Positions 1-6,475 of a stretch of DNA of 51,552 nt are shown in pieces. How positions within the stretch are numbered: position 1 is the first letter of the stretch; each line of letters starts with the position of its first letter. The translations under genes and the position numbers were made by a program. The notes under the pieces were generated by a model. The model searched no databases, had not been told where the DNA came from, and worked only from the letters and a program-made list of their open reading frames with translations. Source of the DNA: Bacteroidales bacterium (lineage in GTDB: Bacteria; Bacteroidota; Bacteroidia; Bacteroidales; WCHB1-69); assembly GCA_024400815.1 (NCBI GenBank), contig JAKSMD010000006.1, positions 1 through 51,552 of the forward strand. The letters run 5' to 3'.

Positions 1-1
1 G

Positions 2-277
2 TACTTCGGCAAACGTAAAAACGTTTGGACCGTTGCAGTCAATTCGTGGGAAAAAGGTCAACAATTCGCCTACCGCGATAGAAAAGCTAAGAAAAGAAAC
101 TTCAGAAGTTTGTGGATTACCCGTATCAATGCGGGTGCTCGCGAATATGGTATGTCATATTCTGTCCTTATGGGCAATTTGGCAAAGAAGGGCGTTGCTC
201 TCAACCGTAAAGCTCTTGCCGACCTCGCGATGAATAATCCTGAGGCATTCAAAGCTATTGTTAACTTGGTTAAATAG
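2..277 (+). CDS. rplT: 50S ribosomal protein L20, C-terminal part
   Basis: The reading frame is open from base 2 to a TAG at 275-277 and gives 91 residues, starting [14 protein letters not shown]20 is normally about 115 residues, so roughly 25 N-terminal residues lie outside the window. L20 binds 23S rRNA early in large-subunit assembly. The block [19 protein letters not shown] and the tail with [10 protein letters not shown] are characteristic of the family. In most bacteria rplT ends an infC-rpmI-rplT operon, and the strong hairpin just downstream fits an operon end here; the upstream genes cannot be seen. Confidence 0.96.
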   Translation, partial: YFGKRKNVWTVAVNSWEKGQQFAYRDRKAKKRNFRSLWITRINAGAREYGMSYSVLMGNLAKKGVALNRKALADLAMNNPEAFKAIVNLVK

Positions 278-319
278 TAGCACGGAATTTAAAATAGTAA
301 ATTGAGTTTATTGCATAGA

Positions 320-350
320 AAGCGCCCGCAGATGCGGGCGCTTTTATTTT
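320..350 (+). terminator. Rho-independent terminator after rplT
   Basis: An 11-bp GC-rich stem (AAGCGCCCGCA pairing with TGCGGGCGCTT) with a very tight loop is followed by CTTTTATTTT. It lies 43 bases after the rplT stop. Confidence 0.85.
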
Positions 351-390
351 GAATCACTTATTTGAGTTATAGGCAGATTTCTTTATATAA

Positions 391-417
391 AAAAAGGAGG
401 CGTTTCGCCTCCTTTTT
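391..417 (-). terminator. Terminator after ilvE
   Basis: AAAAAGGAGGCG pairs perfectly with CGCCTCCTTTTT around a TTT loop. It sits 20 bases beyond the ilvE stop. The A/T-rich flanks make it potentially bidirectional, so it may also back up the rplT terminator. Confidence 0.85.
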
Positions 418-436
418 CCAATATGTTTGTTGAAAA

Positions 437-1459
437 TTAGCATTCAACGATGGTGCACCAGTTGTGCTTGTCTTCGATTTCTCCGTATTGGATGCCCATG
501 AGCGTTTCGCGCATCTTGGTGCTCCATGGACCAGGTTTGCCGTCTTTTGCAATAACGTATTCAACACCTGTTTCACGATCTTGGATCATACGGATTGGGG
601 AGATGACAGCAGCAGTACCGCAAGCGCCAGCTTCTTCGAAAGTGCCGATTTCTTCCAATTTGATATGACGTCTTTCAACAACAAGGCCGAGGTCTTCAGC
701 GATTTGACGCAAGCTCATGTTGGTGATAGAAGGAAGGATGGAACCGGAATCTGGGGTTACATACTTGCCGTCTTTAATACCGAAGAAGTTAGCAGGACCA
801 GCTTCATCAATGTAAGTTTTGGTTTTAGCGTCAGCGAAGATAGAAGCGCTGAAGCCTTCGTGGTGAGCGCGTTCGCCGGCACGGAGAGATGCTGCATAGT
901 TGCCACCCACTTTAACATGACCAGTTCCCAGAGGAGCGGCGCGGTCATAATCTTTTGCGATTTGCATATCCGTAGGTTTGAAACCTTCTTTGAAGTATGG
1001 TCCTACTGGAGTTACAAATACTATGAAAAGGTATTCATTAGCCGGTTTTACACCAACAGTAGCGCCTGTGCCAATCAACAACGGACGGAGGTAGAGAGAA
1101 CCTTCGGTGCCGTATGGAGGAATGTAGTCGGCATTCAATTTGATGACTTTTTCGAGGCATTCGAAGAAGAGTTCTTGAGGAATTGGAGCCATCATGATAG
1201 CGTCACAAGACTTGTTGAGACGTTTCCAGTTTTCTTCCCAGCGGAACAAGCGGACTTTACCGTCTTTGCCTCTGAAGGCCTTCATTCCTTCGAATGCTTC
1301 CTGACCATAGTGAAGGCAGGAAGCAGCCATGTGCATTGGGATGTATTCGTCAGAAGTGATTTCGACTTTACCCCATTCGCCATTTCTGAAATAGCAGCGT
1401 ACATTGTAGTCGGTTTTTACATAACCGAATGACAAACTTTTCCAATCAATGTTTTTCAT
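437..1459 (-). CDS. ilvE: Branched-chain amino acid aminotransferase
   Basis: This 340-residue protein is a fold-type IV PLP aminotransferase that interconverts leucine, isoleucine and valine with their 2-oxo acids, using 2-oxoglutarate/glutamate. It is cytoplasmic. Recognisable blocks are LHYGQEAFEGMKAFRG near residues 49-63, LYLRPLLIGTG at 122-132, and HVKVGGNYAAS around 181-191. K183 in the last block is the expected PLP-binding lysine. The C-terminal part has the family's EEAGACGTAAVISP segment. Length and motifs match the longer, eukaryote-like BCAT class common in Bacteroidota. The gene follows apt by 22 bases on the same strand, so the two are probably cotranscribed from the promoter upstream of apt. 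Confidence 0.96.
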   Translation of the reverse strand: MKNIDWKSLSFGYVKTDYNVRCYFRNGEWGKVEITSDEYIPMHMAASCLHYGQEAFEGMKAFRGKDGKVRLFRWEENWKRLNKSCDAIMMAPIPQELFFECLEKVIKLNADYIPPYGTEGSLYLRPLLIGTGATVGVKPANEYLFIVFVTPVGPYFKEGFKPTDMQIAKDYDRAAPLGTGHVKVGGNYAASLRAGERAHHEGFSASIFADAKTKTYIDEAGPANFFGIKDGKYVTPDSGSILPSITNMSLRQIAEDLGLVVERRHIKLEEIGTFEEAGACGTAAVISPIRMIQDRETGVEYVIAKDGKPGPWSTKMRETLMGIQYGEIEDKHNWCTIVEC

Positions 1460-1481
1460 ATTTGTAAAATTTATTTATGTG

Positions 1482-1994
1482 TTATAATTGAACAATACTG
1501 TTTACGGTAACGCCCTGGATGCGGTCGCGCCCCTTTAATGCCATCAATTCCATGAGGAAAAGTGCGCTGACAGCAGCAGGTTTGAAATGTTCGACTAGCT
1601 TGACGGCGGCACTCATCGTTCCGCCCGTGGCCAAGATGTCATCCACTAACAGCAAACGCTGCCCTTCTTTTACCGCATCTTGATGGATTTCGATTATGTC
1701 TGTGCCATATTCCAAGTCGTATGTTTGGCTGAAAGTAGCAGCGGGCAGTTTCCCTTTTTTGCGAATCGGAACAAAAGGAATGTGCAAATCGTGCGCAATG
1801 ATTGGTCCGAAAAAAAATCCGCGAGACTCTAATGCTATTAAGGCATCCGGACGGAACTCCTTGGCGATAGCCACCATATCTTGGATGGCTTTGTCAAACT
1901 CTTCTGCATCATTCATTAATGTCGTGATGTCATAGAATTTGATTCCTGGAGTTGGAAAATCATCAATTGTGCGAACTTTTTTGAAATCGAACAT
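1482..1994 (-). CDS. apt: Adenine phosphoribosyltransferase
   Basis: The 170-residue protein salvages adenine to AMP using PRPP. The type I PRPP-binding loop LLLVDDILATGGT is at residues 114-126, and the ALESRGFFFGPIIAHDL block near 54-70 is typical of Apt. Length is normal for the family. The start at 1994 is the first in-frame ATG after a well-formed promoter (2020-2050). ilvE follows after 22 bases. Pairing of a purine salvage gene with ilvE has no obvious metabolic logic and may reflect only shared housekeeping expression. Confidence 0.96.
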   Translation of the reverse strand: MFDFKKVRTIDDFPTPGIKFYDITTLMNDAEEFDKAIQDMVAIAKEFRPDALIALESRGFFFGPIIAHDLHIPFVPIRKKGKLPAATFSQTYDLEYGTDIIEIHQDAVKEGQRLLLVDDILATGGTMSAAVKLVEHFKPAAVSALFLMELMALKGRDRIQGVTVNSIVQL

Positions 1995-2019
1995 TTCTAT
2001 CCTATTTTTTTAACGAGCG

Positions 2020-2050
2020 CAAAAGTACAATTTTTTTCTTTGAAAACAAA
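2020..2050 (-). promoter_or_regulatory. Bacteroidota-type promoter for apt-ilvE
   Basis: On the minus strand a TTTG (-33 box, plus bases 2047-2050) is followed after 19 bases by TACTTTTG (-7 box, plus bases 2020-2027). This matches the TTTG-N19-21-TAnnTTTG promoter described for Bacteroidota. The -7 box ends 25 bases before the apt ATG. Confidence 0.75.
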
Positions 2051-2059
2051 TAAAAATAT

Positions 2060-2153
2060 GGGGCCGTCGGAGGGCGACAGAGGATTGCGAGTGGCAATCT
2101 GTCAAGCACGGAGTCCCTTAAGAGCTAATAGTCAAAAGTTGGAAGCTAATAGT
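2060..2153. other. Structured, GC-rich intergenic patch with a 10-bp direct repeat
   Basis: Between the divergent apt and phosphate acyltransferase genes lies a patch unlike the AT-rich surroundings. GATTGC (2083-2088) pairs with GCAATC (2094-2099), extended across a bulge by GACA (2076-2079) with TGTC (2100-2103). A competing hairpin pairs GTCG with CGAC just upstream. AGCTAATAGT occurs at 2123-2132 and again at 2144-2153, a 21-base period or two helical turns. The 62-codon reading frame here has no recognisable product. Confidence 0.4.
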
Positions 2154-2187
2154 TTCAAACAATCTAGTATAAAGTTGATTTTTTTTG

Positions 2188-2195
2188 TATCTTTG
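2188..2195 (+). promoter_or_regulatory. -7 promoter box for phosphate acyltransferase-cdaA
   Basis: TATCTTTG fits the TAnnTTTG -7 consensus and is 37 bases before the ATG at 2233. I do not see a good TTTG at the expected -33 spacing. If this promoter is right, the in-frame start at 2185 would be upstream of the transcript, which supports the ATG at 2233. Confidence 0.6.
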
Positions 2196-2232
2196 CCGCC
2201 TATCAAAAATAACAATCTTAAAATTTAACAAT

Positions 2233-3135
2233 ATGAGTATCACAAAATTAGATCAATTAGTAGAAGCTGTAAAGTTAAAACCGAAAAAAAGATTAGTTGC
2301 TGCTAACGCCAATGACGCCCACACTATCGAAGCTGTTAGCGCAGCGGTAGATTTGGGAATCATTGATGCTACCTTGGTAGGCGATACGGCTGCTATTGAA
2401 AATGTTTGCAAAGAGTTGAATATTGACATCAACAAATTCAAAATCGTTCACGAAACGGTTGATACGAAAGCTGCTGCTACGGCTTGTATGATTATCAACA
2501 ACGGCGAAGGCGACATCCTCATGAAGGGTCTTCTTCCCACTGATAAATATATGCGCGCTATTTTGAACAAAGATGCTGGCTTGTGTCCTCCAAAGGCCGT
2601 TTTGACTCACGTTACCGTTATCGAAAACCCAGCATATCACAAGTTGCTCACCGTGGGTGATGTTGCTGTTATTCCAGCTCCTGATTACAAGCAAAAATCG
2701 GTAATTATGAAATATTTGATTCAAACAGCACAAACGCTTCAAATCGAAAGACCGAAAGTTGCTTTGATTTGCTGCTCTGAACAAATGTTGGTTGGCATCC
2801 CTGCTAATGTGGATGCGGCTCTTCTCGCAAAGGATGCGGAACGTTCTAATGTTAAAGCATTTGTTGAAGGCCCTATTTCTTTGGACCTTGCTATTGACAA
2901 AGAATGTGCTGAAATCAAGAAGTTCAGAAATGAAGTTGCAGGCGATGCTGACTGCTTGCTCTTCCCGAACATCGAAACGGGCAATGTGTTCTACAAGTGC
3001 TGTACGAAATTCAATCATGCAGAACTCGGTGCTTGCTTGATGGGTGCTAAAGTTCCTTGCGTGCTTTCTTCACGTGGCGATAGCGCTAAAACAAAAATGT
3101 ACTCTATTGCTTTGGCAGCTTCTCTTGCAAAATAG
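2233..3135 (+). CDS. Phosphate acetyl/butyryltransferase family enzyme
   Basis: The 300-residue protein belongs to the PTA/PTB family, which transfers an acyl group between CoA and phosphate. The opening has LVEAVKLKPKKRLVAANAND followed by TIEAVSAAVDLG and TLVGD, and the middle has MKGLLPTDKYMRAIL, all typical of single-domain enzymes usually annotated as phosphate butyryltransferase in Bacteroidales. Substrate (acetyl-, butyryl- or branched acyl-CoA) cannot be told from sequence, and no acyl kinase gene is adjacent, so no symbol is given. The ATG at 2233 is chosen because the conserved N-terminus begins there and the promoter lies between it and the upstream in-frame start. The cdaA gene begins 9 bases after the stop. 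Confidence 0.85.
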   Translation: MSITKLDQLVEAVKLKPKKRLVAANANDAHTIEAVSAAVDLGIIDATLVGDTAAIENVCKELNIDINKFKIVHETVDTKAAATACMIINNGEGDILMKGLLPTDKYMRAILNKDAGLCPPKAVLTHVTVIENPAYHKLLTVGDVAVIPAPDYKQKSVIMKYLIQTAQTLQIERPKVALICCSEQMLVGIPANVDAALLAKDAERSNVKAFVEGPISLDLAIDKECAEIKKFRNEVAGDADCLLFPNIETGNVFYKCCTKFNHAELGACLMGAKVPCVLSSRGDSAKTKMYSIALAASLAK

Positions 3136-3144
3136 TTATTGCTC

Positions 3145-3954
3145 ATGACTCCATTACTTGCCGCTCTCAGTTTCATCAGTTTCAGAATCATTGATGTCAT
3201 CGATATTCTGATTGTAGCCATTGTCCTCTATGAGTTATATAAGCTCACTAAGGGTACGGCTGCAGTCAAATTGTTCTGGGTGATTGCCATTTTCTATGTC
3301 ATTTGGAAGGTGGTCGCGTATTTTCATTTTACGCTGCTTTCTGAACTGTTGGGTGAGGTGATTAGTGTCGGTATTTTGGCTATTATTATCCTTTTCCAAC
3401 CGGAAATACGCAAATTCTTGCTCTTTATTGGAGATGGCCGTTTCCTGCATTTTTTCAGCGACAAGTTGGGTAAAAAAGAGGCTTCCGATGCTTATACTGT
3501 CGAAGTGGAAGCGGTTCGCGAGTCATGCCATGCGATGTCTGCTTCCAAGACGGGCGCGCTTATCATTTTTGCACGTCAGACTCCACTGGATGAGTTTTTA
3601 TCTACTGGTGAGAAGTTGGATGCGTATCCATCTGCGGAATTGTTGGAGAATATCTTCTTTAAGAATAGTCCGCTGCACGACGGCGCTGTGATTATCAAGA
3701 ATCACCGAATAGCTGCCGCTCGCTGTATTTTGCCCGTGTCTAAAAACAGTAATCTACCACAGGAAGTAGGTCTTCGCCATCGTTCTGCTTTGGGCTCTAC
3801 GGAGATGACGGACGCAATTGCCGTCGTCGTATCCGAGCAAACCGGAACGATATCGGTTTGTATAGGCGGCGTTTTGACTCGTAAATTATCAGCTTCGGAA
3901 CTTCGACAATTATTGTACGATGAACTAACTCAAAAAGAGAAAAAAAACGACTAA
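3145..3954 (+). CDS. cdaA: Diadenylate cyclase (c-di-AMP synthase), membrane type
   Basis: This 269-residue protein makes cyclic di-AMP from two ATP. Three hydrophobic segments fill roughly residues 5-30, 40-60 and 68-85, and a DAC (DisA_N) domain follows. The catalytic DGA is at 179-181 (SPLHDGAVII) and the RHR motif is at 211-213 (RHRSALG). Length and layout match CdaA/DacA. An in-frame TTG lies two codons upstream at 3139, but the ATG at 3145 gives the usual start. It sits 9 bases after the phosphate acyltransferase, so the two are probably in one transcript. The usual folP neighbour of Bacteroidota cdaA is not here. Confidence 0.93.
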   Translation: MTPLLAALSFISFRIIDVIDILIVAIVLYELYKLTKGTAAVKLFWVIAIFYVIWKVVAYFHFTLLSELLGEVISVGILAIIILFQPEIRKFLLFIGDGRFLHFFSDKLGKKEASDAYTVEVEAVRESCHAMSASKTGALIIFARQTPLDEFLSTGEKLDAYPSAELLENIFFKNSPLHDGAVIIKNHRIAAARCILPVSKNSNLPQEVGLRHRSALGSTEMTDAIAVVVSEQTGTISVCIGGVLTRKLSASELRQLLYDELTQKEKKND

Positions 3955-3983
3955 ATTATTTAACAATACTAAATTAGCTAAAG

Positions 3984-4532
3984 ATGAAAAAATTTGTTTG
4001 CAAAGTTTGTGGTTATGTTCACGAAGGTGACACTGCTCCAGAAAAATGCCCACAATGTGGTCAACCTGCTGAAAAATTCGAAGAACTCAAAGATAATGGA
4101 GAATTAAATTTCGCCACCGAACACGTTATCGGCGTTGCTCAAACTTCTGATGAAGAGATGAAGAAAGATCTCAATGCTCACTTTATGGGCGAAGCAACAG
4201 AGGTTGGAATGTATCTTGCGATGAGTCGTCAAGCTGACCGTGAAGGCTATCCTGAAATTGCCGAAGCTTTTAAACGTTATGCTTTCGAAGAAGCTGAACA
4301 TTGTGCTAAATTTGCTGAACTTTTGGGCGACGTGGTCTGGGATACCAAAACTAATCTTGAGAAACGTATGCTCGCTGAATGTGGAGCATGCGCTGACAAA
4401 ATGCGTATTGCCACACGCGCTAAGGAAATGAATTGGGATGCTATCCACGATACCGTTCATGAAATGGCAAAAGATGAAGCTCGTCACGGAAAAGGTTTTC
4501 AAGGTCTTTTCAACAGATATTTCAAAAAATAA
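3984..4532 (+). CDS. Reverse rubrerythrin
   Basis: The 182-residue protein has a rubredoxin-like zinc/iron knuckle at the N-terminus (C6-x2-C9 and C22-x2-C25), followed by a diiron four-helix domain. Diiron ligands are expected among E70, E73, E102/E105-H106 (FEEAEH) and E160-x4-E165-x2-H168 (KDEARHG). The N-terminal rubredoxin position makes it the 'reverse' form, in contrast to classical rubrerythrin, where it is C-terminal. The family reduces hydrogen peroxide in anaerobes, and reverse forms can take electrons from NADH oxidoreductases. The gene is followed by a terminator and is 29 bases after cdaA, so it could be the last gene of that operon. Confidence 0.93.
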   Translation: MKKFVCKVCGYVHEGDTAPEKCPQCGQPAEKFEELKDNGELNFATEHVIGVAQTSDEEMKKDLNAHFMGEATEVGMYLAMSRQADREGYPEIAEAFKRYAFEEAEHCAKFAELLGDVVWDTKTNLEKRMLAECGACADKMRIATRAKEMNWDAIHDTVHEMAKDEARHGKGFQGLFNRYFKK

Positions 4533-4550
4533 TTTACTATAAAATTGTGT

Positions 4551-4583
4551 AGAGACGGTGGAAACGCCGTCTCTCTTTTTTTT
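4551..4583 (+). terminator. Terminator after reverse rubrerythrin
   Basis: AGAGACGG (4551-4558) pairs with CCGTCTCT (4567-4574) around an 8-base loop and is followed by CTTTTTTTT. It ends 4 bases before the lplA ATG, so lplA must be transcribed by read-through or from a promoter I cannot place. Confidence 0.8.
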
Positions 4584-4586
4584 ATT

Positions 4587-5570
4587 ATGCGATTCCTTTG
4601 GCTAACAACGCAAAATCCGCATTTCAACTTGGCGGTGGAAGAGTATTTGCTTACGCAAACACAGGATGATGTTTTTATGCTTTGGCAAAATGATAATTCC
4701 GTGATTATCGGAAGACATCAGAATACTTTGGCAGAAATCAATTTGGATTTTGTTGAAAAAGAAAACATTGTGATCGCACGTCGCTTGACGGGTGGGGGAG
4801 CTGTTTTTCATGATTTGGGAAACTTGAATTTTTCTTTTATCCAGAATATCAATCCTAATGAGAAGGAAATAGATTTTGTCAAATACTTGCAACCGATTGT
4901 AGACGCACTGCAGTCGTTGGGCGTGCCTGCTGCCTTTTCCGGTCGTAATGACTTGGTTATTTATGACAAGAAGATATCTGGAAATGCGATGGTATTTTAC
5001 GGGAATCGTGTTCTGGAACACGGCACCTTGCTGTTTTCCACAGTGCAAAATAATCTGGCCCAGGCTTTGAAAGTGGACCCGTCTAAATTTAATGATAAAG
5101 CAGTTAAGTCGGTTCGTAGTCGTGTGACCAATATTTCAGAATACCTTCCACAACCGATGACCGTCCTTGAGTTCAAGGATTATCTTATGGATTTTATTTT
5201 GAAACAGAATCAGTTAAAAGAGGTGGATGGTTTGAGCGCAGAAGAACAGCGCATCGTTTCCGATTTGTGTGAAAATAAATTTTCCACTTGGGAATGGAAT
5301 TATGGTCAGTCCCCAAAATATGCTTTTGACCGCAAATTGCGCACCAAGGGAGGTTCTGTTGAAGCGATGATGAATGTTCAAAACGGCCGCATTGCCGATT
5401 TGCGTTTCTTTGGTGATTTCTTTTCCAGAAAGAATCCTGAGGATTTAGTGAGGGCACTAATTGGCGTTCCGCATGTGGAATCAGAAATCCGTGCCGTTTT
5501 ATATCAGAATCCGGTTGAGGAATATTTCAACGGTGCCACGCTGGAGGAAATTCTGTCGTTACTGATGTGA
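4587..5570 (+). CDS. lplA: Lipoate-protein ligase A
   Basis: The 327-residue protein activates lipoate with ATP and attaches it to lysines of lipoyl domains (2-oxoacid dehydrogenases, glycine cleavage H protein). The LplA/biotin ligase fold is visible: NLAVEEYLL near 14-22, IIGRHQN near 40-46, RRLTGGGAVFHDLGN at 65-79, and the conserved lysine motif DKKISGNAM near 131-139. A C-terminal accessory domain follows. The ATG at 4587 is chosen because the frame upstream of it runs through the terminator hairpin. The glycine cleavage P protein at the other end of the window works with a lipoylated partner. Confidence 0.93.
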   Translation: MRFLWLTTQNPHFNLAVEEYLLTQTQDDVFMLWQNDNSVIIGRHQNTLAEINLDFVEKENIVIARRLTGGGAVFHDLGNLNFSFIQNINPNEKEIDFVKYLQPIVDALQSLGVPAAFSGRNDLVIYDKKISGNAMVFYGNRVLEHGTLLFSTVQNNLAQALKVDPSKFNDKAVKSVRSRVTNISEYLPQPMTVLEFKDYLMDFILKQNQLKEVDGLSAEEQRIVSDLCENKFSTWEWNYGQSPKYAFDRKLRTKGGSVEAMMNVQNGRIADLRFFGDFFSRKNPEDLVRALIGVPHVESEIRAVLYQNPVEEYFNGATLEEILSLLM

Positions 5571-5608
5571 CGAACTCCAAGCTATAACTTTTATTTAGGA
5601 CTTGAAAA

Positions 5609-6475
5609 CTATTTGCTCCGTTTCATTTCCAGTAGGGTGATGATCTTGTACACTAAGGTGGCGGCGAGAACATCGGATACTTTATTGTCTGGTTCAGGAC
5701 AGAGTTCCACGACATCAAAGCCCACCACGTTTTTGGCACGGATGACTTTTTCTAAAAATTTCAAGGTCGGGTACCATTGTAAGCCTCCGGGCAGTGGTGT
5801 GCCGGTTGCGGGTAAGATGGAGGGGTCGAGACCGTCCAAATCGAATGTGATGTAAACATTGTCTGTCAGGCGCTCTAATGCAGGTTCCATCCAATCTTCA
5901 TTATTATAAATATGGTGTGCGTAGAAGACATTTTCGGGCACAAGGTTGTGCATCTCTTCGCTACATACATTGCGGATGCCCACTTGCACGACGCGGGCAT
6001 AATCTTGGGCGCGGCGCATTACACAGGCGTGATTGTAGATGGATTCGTGATAGTCGTCGCGCAGGTCGGCGTGTGCATCGATTTGCAGCACCGTCATGTT
6101 GGGATGAATTTCACTCATGGCTTGAATGGACCCTACGGAAACGGAATGCTCTCCGCCTAATAAACCGATAGTCTTTCCCGTGCCCAAGTAGTGCTTCACA
6201 CGCTGGTAAACAGATTGCACCATGGCATCTGGCGTTGAGAAGTCGTAATCGTGTTGGTCGGTGTAAATACCCGCCACACTGGCATCCATACCGTATTGGA
6301 TGTCGTAAAGTTCCAAACTGTCGGAGGCATCTAAAATGGCCTGCGGACCTTTGTCGGCGCCTTTTACAAAAGTGCTGGTTCCATCGTATGCGATGGGCAG
6401 GAGGACATAACGAGAATTCTCCAACAAGGTGAATTCCTCATCCATATCCATGAAATGGTTCATTTTCTTTATCAT
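5609..6475 (-). CDS. speB: Agmatinase / ureohydrolase family protein
   Basis: This 288-residue enzyme is a manganese ureohydrolase, most likely agmatinase, which releases urea from agmatine to give putrescine. Metal-binding motifs of the arginase superfamily are complete: GGEHSVS, DAHADLRDDY and FDLDGLDPSILPATGTPLPGG-type segment. Length fits SpeB. Its ATG (6475-6473) overlaps the uvrA TGA (6474-6472) by ATGA, so translation is probably coupled to uvrA. No arginine decarboxylase gene is adjacent in the window; the family assignment is firm, the exact substrate less so. Confidence 0.9.
   Translation of the reverse strand: MIKKMNHFMDMDEEFTLLENSRYVLLPIAYDGTSTFVKGADKGPQAILDASDSLELYDIQYGMDASVAGIYTDQHDYDFSTPDAMVQSVYQRVKHYLGTGKTIGLLGGEHSVSVGSIQAMSEIHPNMTVLQIDAHADLRDDYHESIYNHACVMRRAQDYARVVQVGIRNVCSEEMHNLVPENVFYAHHIYNNEDWMEPALERLTDNVYITFDLDGLDPSILPATGTPLPGGLQWYPTLKFLEKVIRAKNVVGFDVVELCPEPDNKVSDVLAATLVYKIITLLEMKRSK

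Noticed and set aside
464-1432. A 322-codon open frame antisense to ilvE
   Set aside because: Shadow of ilvE; composition rich in Phe and Ser, no motif.
2040-2228. A 62-codon plus-strand frame in the apt-acyltransferase gap
   Set aside because: It runs through the apt promoter, a hairpin patch and the downstream promoter, and its product has no protein-like pattern.
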